Source: Vespula vulgaris (lineage: Eukaryota; Arthropoda; Insecta; Hymenoptera; Vespidae). From it: a stretch of DNA of 64,000 nucleotides. The stretch's first letter is position 1; each line of letters opens with the position of its first letter. The notes under the pieces were generated by a model. It ran no database searches. It was not told the origin of the DNA and worked only from the letters and a program-made list of their open reading frames with translations. The stretch lies in assembly GCF_905475345.1 (NCBI RefSeq), contig NC_066600.1:4200001-4264000 (forward strand). Reading direction: 5' to 3'. The position numbers and the translations under genes were made by a program. Shown one piece after another: positions 38,397 to 50,642 of the stretch.

Positions 38397-41169
38397 CTTT
38401 TCATCTGTCAGAAGCGAACATGGACAAATGGTAATATATACTGAAACGAGAAAAGCCAGTCTGTTTCTAGTTGGTTGATCATAAGAAAATACTACAATAG
38501 TTTCGTAGAGTTTAAAAGCACAAACTTGAAGTCTTCGTCGTCGTCTTCGTCGTCGTCGTCGTCGTCGTAGACGATTTGCTAGAGGAAGAAAGGAAACGAA
38601 CGATTCAATCCCGTTTCCAAGTTCTAACGGTGAATTCAAGTATGGAAGCAACTTTAACCCTCTTACTGCATTATATTACGCCGAAGAATCAATAAGAACG
38701 GAGTCGTCAAATAAATTCTTGTAATCGAAACACTTGATTTTATATAATCGAGATTATTCAACGACGTTACTTCGAGTATCTTCAAATCATACTTATTCCA
38801 TTCCATATACACATATACATTATACATTTATATAATGTATATGTTTGTATTTGTTTTAATACATTTTACTCTTAGACACATACATAGCTATATTTTTATA
38901 TCCAATCTCATTGTTAAATTCTAAATGATATATATATATATAGCGCGTGCATGTGTGTTTATTAATCAGTAAATTGAAAGACTTTAACAATAAATAAAAA
39001 AAAACAAAAAAAAACAGGTTTTCGTTCAATTATCAATAATCTTGCTAAAAACAATTCTAATCTATTTATATTAATATTTGTGTTAATATTTAGTTTGTTT
39101 TGTGTTAGTATTACATTACAGAAAATAATTAAATCGACTTTAGAGCAAAAGAGGTTTACATGCTACGTCTGCGTTCCATTCATTGAGACTCATATCGATA
39201 TTATATTTTTTGTTTTTTTCTTGACATTTTTTCTTCCCTTTTTTTTTTACAAGAGTCCAGACATACGCATAGCTCGTCGACAACGTAATTCATTTATTAA
39301 TAGCTCGTAGAAGAGACTCCGATAGTATCATCGGATCGACCCGTTGCGCTCGTTTTACGGCGGACAGTGAGTAGCGTGTGCGAATTTACACGAGGAAAAA
39401 TGATACGCTTGGCACACCACTACTGTGCTGCGTTGAAAAAACGAAAGAGAGATTTTTTTTTATTCTTTTTTTATTTATTTTATTTTTTTTTACTTTTTTC
39501 TTTTTTTTTTCTTTTTTTTTCTTTTTTTTTTCAACAGTGTTCCATACACTTACGTGTTGATGGTAGAACTTCACGTTGCTTGGAGCAACGCCGGAAGTTC
39601 GCAAAACGATTAGGTTAATTTGAAATTTGCGCGAAGTGTTTCTAACGATGAAACTTTCGAAAATTGTATTTCGTTATTATTAATAGCACAGTGTTGTTAT
39701 AAATCAATGTTATCGTAAATTTCCATATCCGCGTAGAATGAAGACTATTTTGATTGTTATTGTTTCATAATCCATTATAATTTACACGCACGATTCGTTA
39801 TGGTACAATCAGAAATTATAATCGAAGTCGATGTAATTAATTCGATTAATTTAACTAACATGAATGTAATGTTTATTTTATATATAAATATGTGGTCGCA
39901 AAATTATAACATATTGATGTTTAATATAGTATAACATACGGAACAATCATATTTTTCATTAGATTTTGTAAAAACCATTATGATCATGTATTTCCTCTTT
40001 AAGATTTACATAATAGCAAATAAAACTTGTTCTCTCAGGCGAAATTTATAAAAAAGAAACAATAAGAAAAAAGAAACAATAAAACGTCATGCATTAATGA
40101 AGGAATTTTATTAAAGAAATAAAAATTTAATACAAAATCGTTATCTCGGATCAACATTTTAATACGATATCATTTAAAACTGTGTCGTGAATCTAATTGA
40201 AATAAATGTCAGATGATTATTTCAATATGTTTCTTTTATGCTAGGATTAATAATACTTTTTTTCTTTCTTTTTTCTCTTTTACTTTTCTTTTTTATCATA
40301 GCGATTTTTAAATTTATCTTTCCACAAACTTTTCTTAAAGTTCTTTAGAGAAAACCTTCAAATAGACGCATTTTAATTTTCTTTTTCTATGGTACTGGGC
40401 TCACTAAAGGATAAAACATTCTCTCTCTCTTTCTCTTTCTCTTCATCTTCTCTTCTCTTTTTTCCTTTTAGAACGTTAACGTAACTCGCTTGACGAGGCC
40501 GTGCGGTCGAGGTTCGACGTAAAGATTTATGCATTATCTCTTATTCATGCAAAATTCATCAGCTGTGCCAGCCTCTAAAAAGAGTCTAAAACGAGCCCCG
40601 TCGACTATCTATCCTTTACCCTCTTCCCAGAAAGAGGAAGTTCTTTCTCTCTCTCTCCCCCCTTCCTTCTCTCCCTCCCTCTTTCTCTATCTCTCTCTCT
40701 ATCTATCTCTCTCGATCGTACAAAAATCTCGTTCTCTTCCGCTTTAAGGTTTTATTATGCCATCTTCTATACCCGTCGCTCTGACCAGCATCACCAACCA
40801 TAGAGGGTCGCGCATCTCTTTTCCGCTCACTAAGAACGCCCACCTTGTCCTCGAATGCCATAAAACGATAATGTTATGGCTACTGAGTCGTCCCTCTTCG
40901 TTATATTCTTCTCTTGTGTTTCAGTACGTCATGCTATCAGTAGAAAAAAAGAGAGAGAAAGAGAGAGACGCATACTTTTTATATCAAAGCTACCGTCGAA
41001 GTAACACGTTTTTCCAACTCTCCAACGATCGTGCTACTTTTCTGCCTTTTTGACATCCGACTGCACAAATCAGTCGCCTCTGCTGTATTTTCATTTACCC
41101 GTATGAACGTGCAGAGAAAGCGAATGAGAGATATAGATACATACGTTTGCATTTACGTTTTGTCTTTTG
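38397..41169. other. Non-coding, no gene seen
   Basis: Includes a GTC trinucleotide run at 38533-38570, TA/TG at 38930-38960, T-rich DNA at 39447-39532 and CT-rich DNA at 40420-40465 and 40640-40715. Otherwise AT-rich and unique. Confidence 0.6.
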
Positions 41170-41336
41170 CCAACTTTCTCTCTCTCTCTCTCTCTCTCCC
41201 CCCTCTCTCCCCCGTTCTCTCTTTCTCTCTCGTTCTCTTTCGTTCTCGTTTTCTCTCTCTCCCTCCTTCCCTCTCTCTCTCGTCCTCGCTTGTCCTCGCT
41301 CGTTGTCTCTCCTCTTTCTCTATTTCGTTACCTATT

Positions 41337-41392
<56 letters not shown>

Positions 41393-41525
41393 ACTCTCTA
41401 CTCTCTCTCTACTCTCTCTCTCTCTTTTTCGTTCTGTCACTCTTCTCTTTCATTCCCTCTTTCTCGTTCCCCCTCCCCCCTCTACCCCCTCTCTCCCCTT
41501 TTCTCATGCTCTATATTCACATTTT
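41170..41525. repeat. 350-bp pyrimidine-rich (CT)n region
   Basis: CT runs are separated by CCC, CGTT and TACT interruptions, with pure CT at about 41178-41200, 41340-41368 and 41369-41392. Several long Ser/Leu frames on + and Arg/Glu frames on - are repeat translations. Confidence 0.9.
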
Positions 41526-44118
41526 ATTTCCATTTTTGTTCGAGCTTTATGATACTGTATCGACGCCGTGCAGATTTTGGAAGAGATTACGCGTTACAAC
41601 GCGTCCGCTTTTAAGGATTAAATCCCGAATATATGGTGTATGCATTTACGGGTTGCATGTACCGCGTACGAAATTTCAATCAGTATTGAGTACGTATACA
41701 TACGTAGAACGTAGAACGTATAGAATATAAAATATAGAATATGTGTGTAGAAATAGACATAACTTCGACACCGTCGTTCATTTCTGATGCGATATATCTC
41801 AAAAAAGCAAAACTCTAATGGGAATGGAATAGAATAATAAATGCTACTAACTGGTAACGAGCTTTATGGACGAGAGAAAAATTTGCTACAAATACAAGAA
41901 TTTTCATCAACTCTGACTTTTCTCCATCTCGATTTTATTTATAAGGAATATGCCCGATTTTGATTATATTAATAACAAAAAATTTTACAGATTGTAATAT
42001 ATTTCGATTATTAACGTTTTGCAAGCAAAATTTATATATATGTATGTATGTGTCTGGTTAAACTCAAAATGAAATGAAATAAAAATTTTATTCTTGCAAA
42101 AGAATTCTTATCTAAATAAAAAATTTTCTATTACACAATAGACTTTTGAAAAATATGCATCTTATTGTAAAAAAGAATTTTAATATTTATTAATTTTTTT
42201 CTTTCTTACTCTAATCTACAAGATAGTGGAGAAAGTACAACCTTGAGGCGATTGAGATAATTTTCATTCTTTGAAAAAAAGAAACTATCATAAATGAAAG
42301 AAAAAAAATAATTATACCTATGCATTTTCGTAAATTACAATACAATAATCTATAAATTTCTATTGATTTAAAATCAAAGATGAACACACTTCGCAAACGA
42401 TTTCCTTGTTTATTTGTTATAACTTTTTCTTTCTTTTCTTCTTTCATTTTCTTTCTACTTTTCAATCTTCCTTCTTTACAAACAACTCCATTGCGAATGC
42501 TGCTCGATTCGAAGATAAAGGTTCTTGAATTCCTTTAGATCATATTGTGTACCAGCATTCTCCTCCATCTTTTTCACAGCTCTTCCTTTTCGTCTGTCCT
42601 TGACAAACACGGAACAACCTCGGTGGAAGCACTTCCGTGGTATTCGAGAAAAACCTTCCCGAAGGATCATTATCGTGGGAAGAATGAGAAAAGTGGAGGT
42701 GATTTCTACGTACGTCGGAAATCGCTCGTTCCCACTCCTTTCTTCGTTTATCCTTCTTCCAAGCACGCCATCGAATTACAACACCCACGCTTTTCCTCTT
42801 CTTTCAGAGTCCCAAGGATCTCGAAAAATCTCGTTAATTTTTCTCTCCAAAGCCGACTCGACATAGATTTATTCTCACGAAATTCTTAACACGTTACAGT
42901 AGCTAACAAATTCTCTTCTTCTGCTTTTTTTTATTCTTTTTTCTTTTTTTTTCCTTGTGTCAAATATTAATTAGTTACTTATGTTTTATTAGCAGTATAT
43001 TAGAAGATTATTATTTGATTAAATATTTAATTTCAATAAACTAAAAAATATTTTACATTATTTTCATATTATTTTCAATAAAATATTTCATATTTTTATA
43101 TTATTTTCAATTCATCATATACAAAACACATACACGCACACATTATATATTAAATAATTATAAATTAAAAATCACATATTTTAAAAGTATATAATATTCA
43201 TAAATATAATATTTGAGTAATGAAAACTTGAATGATTCGATAAAACGAAGCGGTACATTACAAAATTTATAAATGTTACATGTTTAATTTTTTGTCTTAT
43301 TCGATAATCCATATTTTCATCGCCATTTTCGATTTCCGATAAACTCTTCGCAAATATTTCTATAATATCATTAAATATTCATATTTAAACGGTTTAGAAA
43401 TTTAATTTACGTAAAGTATCATTAAAGACTATATATCGCCATTGCATAAAATATATTTGCTCGTAATTGATATAAATAAAATAGCGAAATGTAATAAATA
43501 AAATATATGGAATCTCTTCGTAATTATTATTATTATCACGACATTAAGACGTCTGACGGGGATGAGAAATGTCCTCTTCGTCATTCGATTTTCATATTTA
43601 TGCACACGATTGCCCTTTCGTATGACGGATCCGTTTCGTGCTCGATCCGAGCTTATCGAGTCGCTTCCAGGTGAACGAGGATCGAAGCCCGTTGAATTAT
43701 GTGTGTATACGATGGGATCGATGCACGAAAATTCTCGATATATCGCTTCTTAAACTCGTTCATAAAACTTTTCTTTTAGGGAAACCATAAAAGGAAATAT
43801 ATGTTGTACCTTCTTTATTCAATGTGAACGATAAATGTACCGTATATTTCAACCTATGATAATGTTGATCAAATAATCATAAACAAGTTTTTCGAATGTT
43901 ATGTAAAATAATGAAAGAAAAAAGAGAGAGAGAGAGAGAAGAAGAAAGATATTATTTGTTGCTCTACGAATCCAACGGAGTTATGTACAAATAGGAAAAC
44001 AACATACGCGGGTACACACTGCTGGGATATTTTAAATTATAATTCATATTAAACTTTCTCTACTGTTTTTTCCCTTGAGTAAGTATTACGTTTCCGACTT
44101 TCTAAATGAAATTTTAAA
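41526..44118. other. Non-coding; one balanced island at 42476-42889
   Basis: Mostly AT-rich. The island at 42476-42889 is open in two plus-strand and two minus-strand frames at once (82-114 codons), a sign of local base composition more than of coding. A GA run lies at about 43924-43940. No gene recognised. Confidence 0.55.
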
Positions 44119-44210
44119 CCACTGAAAATTTATTTTCTATACGTATGAAAATATATGAGATATAAGTAATAAGAAAAACATAAGATAACTTGTAAGAAAA
44201 ATATCGTTCG

Positions 44211-44257
<47 letters not shown>

Positions 44258-44660
44258 TTTCTCTTTATTTTTCCCTCTTTTTCTCCATCATTTTCTCAAC
44301 TACGGAGAATTTATTTTGCACAGATATGTAGATGGATGAAGTATTCATAATTAGAAAAATCGTAAGATAACTTATAAGAAAAATATCCTTTCTCTGTCTC
44401 AAAGATTATTTTCATTTCGTTTGTAGCTCTCGATTTCTCTCTTTTTCTCTTTCTTATTTTCTCATCCACTGAGAATTCATTCTACACAGATATGTAAATT
44501 TATAAAGCATTAATAATTAAAACAAGCATAGTGTAAGTCGTAAGAAAAATATTGTTTCTCTTTGTTAAAGATCTTTATCTTTTTTGTAATTTTCTACATG
44601 ATTATTGACTTCTTCCTCTCTCTCTCTCCCTTTCTCCCTTTCTCCCTTTCTCCCTCATTT
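44119..44660. repeat. Three-copy tandem repeat of about 165-180 bp
   Basis: Copies start near 44119, 44299 and 44463. Each has, in order, CACTGA/ACGGAGAAT-type heads, a (C)ACAGATATGTA or related block, a (G)TAAGATAACTT(G/A)TAAGAAAAATAT block, and then a pyrimidine tract. The tract differs by copy: (CTTT)n at 44212-44259 in copy 1, mixed CT-rich sequence in copy 2, and (CTTTCTCC)n at 44624-44655 in copy 3. Confidence 0.75.
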
Positions 44661-44958
44661 TCAATACAGAATCTGTTTGTGACTTCCGGCTGATTTACTG
44701 CAACTCGGCGAGCCATTCGGCCACCCTCAAAGTCCAAAGTTCAGCCTGCTATCCGGGAGTGCGGTCGTTTCGACAATAAGCCGAGGCAGATACGACGACG
44801 TATATTCTCGAATATCCTAGAGAACGATCGAAAGCTACCGCTCGAGCTTCCGGTTTACGTCCGAGCGTAGCGGACTTTTCGAGTTGCAAAAGAAAAATAA
44901 GAAAAAGGGAAAGAGAAAAAGAAAAAAGAGAGCGAGAAAGAGAAATATATATATATAT

Positions 44959-44960
<2 letters not shown>
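44661..44960. other. Unique, relatively GC-rich segment
   Basis: A balanced, CpG-containing stretch at about 44680-44880 between the tandem repeat and the GA satellite, about 1 kb upstream of the putative signal-peptide exon. It could be regulatory or part of a 5' untranslated exon. No specific promoter motif was identified. Confidence 0.4.
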
Positions 44961-45866
<906 letters not shown>

Positions 45867-45881
45867 TTTGGTTCAATTAAA

Positions 45882-45931
45882 ATGAGATTTCTACGTGGAG
45901 CTATACTTGTATTGGTATTCTTCAGTATCAG
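45882..45931 (+). CDS. beat: Beat family protein, putative exon 1 (signal peptide)
   Basis: Putative first coding exon of the Beat-family gene continued at 50441. It encodes 16 residues plus two bases of codon 17. The start codon follows CAATTAAA, a good insect initiation context. The peptide has a short basic start (Arg2, Arg5) and then an unbroken hydrophobic run (Ala-Ile-Leu-Val-Leu-Val-Phe-Phe), a classical secretory signal. It ends at CAG/GTGTGT, an acceptable donor. The split codon AG joins the G at 50441 to give Arg17 and continues in frame into Cys18-Leu-Arg-Asn-Val, the usual start of the mature Beat Ig domain. The exon may begin at 45867 after an acceptor-like TTATTAG, leaving 15 nt of 5' UTR. 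Protein role (family knowledge): secreted or membrane-anchored neuronal Ig protein that binds Sidestep-family receptors during axon guidance. Because the exon is so short, a chance match cannot be excluded. Confidence 0.55.
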
Positions 45932-46021
45932 GTGTGTCTCGTTCTACGAATTATCTATTTACTGTCTTACCGACCGCAGCGTGAAAAGCATCGTACAGTC
46001 AAATAAGAGAGAGACGTAAAA

Positions 46022-46022
<1 letters not shown>

Positions 46023-46079
<57 letters not shown>
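46023..46079. repeat. (GA)n tract in intron 1
   Basis: About 28 GA units with one AGA interruption, starting about 90 bp downstream of the exon 1 donor. Confidence 0.95.
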
Positions 46080-46082
<3 letters not shown>

Positions 46083-46929
46083 GGTCGAGGGCGTCGGAGA
46101 GATGGAAACCGAACAGTTAGGTAGACGCAGAAGCACAAGAAACGCGCAAACAGGACTTTGCAATTCTGATCATCGTCGTTTCCAGTTACGACCGCGGCTT
46201 AATTTCTCTAGATTACGTTCTCAGGTGTATCGGCAAGTGCACTCACACTGTGGAAATACCTGAATTATACCGCGAACACTGTAACACCCATCTTCTTGAA
46301 ACTTAATGAGATTATATAGAAAGAAAAAGATAAAAGAACATTGAAATAAATAGGTCGAACCATGTGTGAATAATTTTAAATATTACGTAGTATGAAATTT
46401 GATAGAAAAAGATCAAGTGTTTCTTTTCCTTTTCAACAAATTTATATTGAATCGACGTAAGTCAATTAAAAGTCAATAAATGAAATTACGAAATAATAAG
46501 GAAGTAGTGAAAGCGAATGTTTTAATTTTATTGTGTTAAAAGTTTTTAATATTTAAAAATAAAGAATGATATGGAGTGTTTATAATCTATAGAAATTTAA
46601 AGAATAAAAACCGGATTAAAAATATTTGAAAGTTAATTTGTCATAAGCGACGTTTATTATCGTCACATTTTGTTTAGGACAAAGAAAAAAAATTGATGAT
46701 ACGGGCGACTAATAGCGCTTTACGATGAGATACGATGAACGACGTATAATATAATATCATTTAAATCTTTGTTCAAGAATCTTATATAATATTTAACAAA
46801 TCGATAATAACTAATTAAAAATCTCATACATTACAGATATAATAGATCTTCAAATATTTAATATAATAATCTTGTAATAAGGAAATTGAAAAAGAAATTG
46901 TATATTTAATACGTTGCCAATTAGACCGA

Positions 46930-47150
46930 GTCCATATTTGTTTCAGTTCGTTAGGCTCGTGAACCATGAATGCATTGCAGTCGTGAATATCGAAGTAATT
47001 TTCGCGCTTGAACTATATGCACGTTATATTACGTGAAGGATCGATGAACGATGACACAGAAATGACGCAACGGGGCCATCGGATATCAATGAAGGCGTAT
47101 CAAATACGCTAATTATTCATTAATCGTGATAACGCGTCACTTGCGTAGAG
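46930..47150. promoter_or_regulatory. Candidate intronic enhancer block
   Basis: A repeat-free, CpG-containing island in an AT-rich intron, about 1 kb downstream of exon 1. It has clustered homeodomain-type sites (CTAATTATTCATTAAT at 47108-47123) followed by a GATAA site at 47129-47133. Position and motif clustering suggest control of a neuronal gene; no conservation data were available. Confidence 0.25.
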
Positions 47151-48143
47151 GAATACGCTTGAGGGTAATATTTTGCGCATAATAATTTGAAGAAGAGGAG
47201 AGAGGAGGAGAGGAGACGAGAGAAGAGGAGAGAAACGATATTCAAAGCGTCGTTTTCTCTTCTATCGTGATACAACGAGTACCTGTCGGCTCTTCTTCCC
47301 TTCACGCCGGAAGAAGAGTGGTTATTAAAACTTCGTTATAAATTTCAAAGTTATGGAAAGGAGGGAACGAGACGACGAGTTGATGGAGTTTGAGGAAAGA
47401 TAGGAGAGAACAAACGTAACTGCTGGCCGTCAAAGGAAACACTTCGCTGCTAATTGTAAAGAGGAAATTATTATCTTACCGGACGTAATTTCCTAGTCAC
47501 GAATTTTAAATTTTTGCGGTCGAAGTATGGGATATTTTTAGGATGAGCGAGTACCTATTATTTTACTACTAAATTCTATGCAGATTATTTTGTTCTATCG
47601 CATGTACAGATTCCCATATACGACGATGGACTGTATATATGAAATACAAATAAAAATTAAATTTCGCGGAAACAAAGGTTTCGTGACAAATAATTTTCAT
47701 CGAGAATACGTTACTCGTTGTGGGATTAAAAATTATTACGATCGTTGAATTAAATCTTTGCAGGGATTTTTGAAAAATAGAACGGGAATAGTTCGAATTG
47801 ATTGTGACTCTAGTGAATTATAAATATTCTCATTGGATTGATAATTTTTTTTTTATTTAATATAAAATACATAAAATTCAAATGTTTAAAACGTCAATTT
47901 ATTTACTAGAGATATAGATCTTATAATGATCGCTTTTTCAATTCGACGATCCGATCGTCCCTTTTATCTATTTTCCAAAATTTTCTTCTGATATATATCG
48001 CTAAATAATGATTTTTGATAAAATTTATTCGAATTAATGATCTCTGGAAAAGCGAAAATTAATGGAGACACGTTACGTTATATGTATTTGAATATAAAGC
48101 TAATGACGATATTAGCAACACGTGCATAGGCAATTAATATGTA

Positions 48144-48146
<3 letters not shown>

Positions 48147-48186
<40 letters not shown>
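48147..48186. repeat. (TA)n tract in intron 1
   Basis: About 20 TA units. Confidence 0.95.
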
Positions 48187-48191
<5 letters not shown>

Positions 48192-48342
48192 CTAATTAAC
48201 TTAGTTCTCTCTAATGAATTTTATCTGATAAAGGTTACATTTACCTGCTAGTAAGAACAATCATAAAACCATCATAATTTAATCAATTTAATAATTTAGA
48301 GATTGACATCATTGTATTTTTTAGAATAGTTTTACTTCTTCT

Positions 48343-48343
<1 letters not shown>

Positions 48344-48383
<40 letters not shown>

Positions 48384-48418
48384 CCTCTCTCTTTCTCTCT
48401 CTCTCTCTCTTTCTTTCT
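48344..48418. repeat. (CT)n tract in intron 1
   Basis: About 75 bp of CT units interrupted by CCCC and TTT. It is reverse complementary to the GA tracts at 46023 and 48955 in the same intron. Confidence 0.95.
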
Positions 48419-48715
48419 TATTTTATTTTCATCGTTAATTGTCGGATTTAATACTATTTTACACTTTCTTACATTCAACGAAATAGAGCGATAAAAATTA
48501 TTCGCTTTTCCTATTCATGGATTCTTCCGATTCGAATGGGGGACTACCGAGGAGTAATTAGCTTCATTAGGGAGGTTGGTGAATTAAATGCCCGTACAAA
48601 ATATAAAATACGTGGAATACTTTCGAACATTTTCACATCTTTTCGTTTCGTTTATGAAGAACAAAATATGTTATAATTTCTTGTCGTACTTCTATCTTAT
48701 TTATCTTCATTAATT

Positions 48716-48747
48716 AATTAATTAATTATTTAAATAATTAATTAATT
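48716..48747. repeat. 32-bp perfect AT palindrome
   Basis: TTAA-type units form a perfect inverted repeat centred between 48731 and 48732 (ATTATTT/AAATAAT at the centre, AATT units outward). It lies in a wider TTAA/TTTA-rich stretch, 48707-48772. Confidence 0.85.
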
Positions 48748-48951
48748 TATTTATTTATTTAATTAATTTATTTTTCCTCGTGAAAAAGAAACGTTGAGAA
48801 GGTCACAAGTATATTTGCCTAATTAGCCTGTTTTACGAGTAATTAGTTAAGAGTTGTTGTAATTGATTCCAATGTTTTGGTGTATAAAAACATAACGGGT
48901 TAGTAGCTTTAAATATGTGAGAGAGAAAAAAAGAGGGAGAGAGACACAGAG

Positions 48952-48954
<3 letters not shown>

Positions 48955-49009
<55 letters not shown>

Positions 49010-49023
49010 AAGAGAGAGAGAGA
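48955..49023. repeat. (GA)n tract in intron 1
   Basis: About 34 GA units with AAAG interruptions near the right end. Purine-rich sequence begins already at 48917. Confidence 0.95.
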
Positions 49024-50189
49024 TGATGCACATTTTGGTGGGCGTATACCAAAGAGAGATGAACGACGGAACGCGAAGGTAGACTTCAGAATAACGTGTT
49101 TCTCGAAAAGTAGTTCGTGGAAAGTTTGAACATACGCCGCGTATCTCTTTCAATTCTAAATGAAAGGAAAGAAGACAGCTTTTCCAACTTACTCCGCTCG
49201 AGTCTTCGTACGGACGGCATTTTCATTTCTTTGCCCGTTACGATTCTCGCGACACACCTCTCATCGTCGCTTGCAAAAATTCATTTTTTTTCTCTTTCCT
49301 GTTTTTCCTTTTTTTTTGTTTTTGTTTTATCGTTGTTACGTTCATTTTCTACCTATATTCGGTCTTCTTTTTGTATAAAATGTTCTTCAAAGAGTATTTC
49401 TCGATTTCGATGGTGAAAAGGGTATTCATAAAATCGCATTGCTACATTCTCGTACCTGGGAATAAAATTATAAAAGCATGCAAGAGTTTTATCCTTTGAT
49501 CCTTTAATGTACGGTCTTTTAAAAAAAAAAAAAGTATTTTTTCTTTTTTAATACCAACTATATATTATAGAAGCAAATATATTAAAGCAAAAATATTATA
49601 AGAAAATAAATTGTTGTACACGTGACTGTGTTACCCTGTTATTATGAAATCAAGTTAAATTTCTCTAACTTTGTTATCGTGTACGTATATGTAGGGCTTA
49701 AAAGATTGAAAGCAAATGATAAAAACGTCTTTTTCTTTTTTCTTTCTTTCCTTTTTTTTTTTGCATCGTATGATCATAATATATAATTAGAAAAAATTCT
49801 CGTCCATGCGAAAGATGACAAAAACGAGCAGAAAAAGAAGAGGAGAAAGGAAAAAAGAAAAAGAAAAAGAAATGAGAACGAGCGATACTTATATCTCGAT
49901 GGATTCTCAAGGAGTCGATCGAACGAGAACTCCAATCGAAAGGCTTGAATCGTCGATAATCCGAAGAAACGGAGCGTCAGCGAAAAAAAAACCGGGAAGG
50001 AATACGGGGCCGAAGTCGGTTGAGTATCGCGTGTTGCACGTCATTGCGAAATGGCGGGACATAGGAGAGGGTGGTGGAGGGGTGGAAGGAAAAAAAAGGA
50101 GAACGAGAAGGGGTGGGGGTAGTAGAAGCATAATCACACACAAGTGTCGTGCGTGTTCGTTGGTGCGAAAGAGTAGAGCACTGGATAAA

Positions 50190-50304
50190 GATGAAACGAG
50201 AGAAAGAGAGAGAGAGAGAAAGAGAGCAAGGGGAAGGGAAGAGAGATAGAGATAGAGAGAGAGAGAGAGATAGAGAGAAGAGTTGGTCTAGAGAGAAAGC
50301 GAGG
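50190..50304. repeat. Purine-rich (GA)n tract just upstream of exon 2
   Basis: GA, GATA and GGGAA units ending about 135 bp before the exon 2 acceptor. Arg/Glu-rich frames through it are not coding. Confidence 0.9.
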
Positions 50305-50395
50305 AATTGTCATTCGGTGGAATTGCAATTTCTCGCTGACGCGTGCTGTGTAACCCCCGGCACGATGAGTAAAGGCGGACTAATGATGCACACTA

Positions 50396-50440
50396 GACTT
50401 AATGCTCCGTTCCCGTTCTCATTTTCCACAAAGGTGCGAG
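50396..50440 (+). promoter_or_regulatory. Exon 2 branch-point and acceptor region
   Basis: A branch-like CTTAAT at 50398-50403 is followed by a pyrimidine-rich stretch (50406-50427) and two possible AG acceptors: AAAG ending at 50433 and CGAG ending at 50440. Only the second joins the putative exon 1 in frame. An in-frame TAA at 50400-50402 proves that the coding exon begins after that point. Confidence 0.6.
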
Positions 50441-50642
50441 GTGCCTGCGGAACGTCAGCTTGGAAGTGGTTCCGGAGGCAGTGCAACGTGGTCAGGAGGT
50501 GATTCTACGCTGCCATTATGATCTCGAGAGGGCGCCCCTTTACTCTGTCAAGTGGTACCGCGGTAGGTACGAGTTCTACCGATACTCGCCGACCGAAGAA
50601 CAGACCAACAAGATTTTTAATATCACTGGGATACACGTTGAT
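50441..50642 (+). CDS. beat: Beat family protein, exon 2 (first half of Ig domain 1)
   Basis: Encodes residues 17 (split) to 84 of the predicted protein. It begins Cys-Leu-Arg-Asn-Val and carries the B-strand cysteine (Cys41, in LRCHYDLE), the family hallmark APLYSVKWYRG with the core tryptophan Trp55, then EFYRYSP and ends FNITGIHVD. This order and spacing is the diagnostic N-terminal Ig fold of beaten path proteins, so family assignment is strong; which paralogue (Ia-VII in Drosophila terms) I cannot say. Two N-glycosylation sequons are visible, NVS at 21-23 and NIT at 77-79. The exon ends after a complete Asp codon at a perfect GTAAGT donor (50643-50648), matching the phase-0 start of exon 3. 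Beat proteins act in growth-cone guidance and axon defasciculation through Sidestep-family partners (family knowledge). The start is the least certain part: an acceptor at 50433 would add seven bases and require a different upstream phase. Confidence 0.93.

Larger units (their letters stand above)
45932..50440 (+). other. Intron 1 of the Beat family gene (inferred)
   Basis: About 4.5 kb between the putative signal-peptide exon and exon 2. The donor is GTGTGT at 45932; the acceptor AG is at 50439-50440, or at 50432-50433 if the alternative is used. It carries GA tracts (46023-46079, 48955-49023, 50190-50304), a CT tract (48344-48418), a TA run (48147-48186) and poly-T at 49742-49762. Open frames at 49806-50249 and 50149-50502 run through purine repeats or overlap exon 2 out of frame. 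Confidence 0.5.

Noticed and set aside
41031..41730. Overlapping 155-187 codon plus-strand frames
   Set aside because: All three forward frames are open because the region is almost pure pyrimidine; the products are Ser/Leu/Pro/Phe runs.
49806..50502. Open frames running up to and through exon 2
   Set aside because: They are in a different frame from the Ig domain, pass through GA repeats and cross the inferred acceptor.
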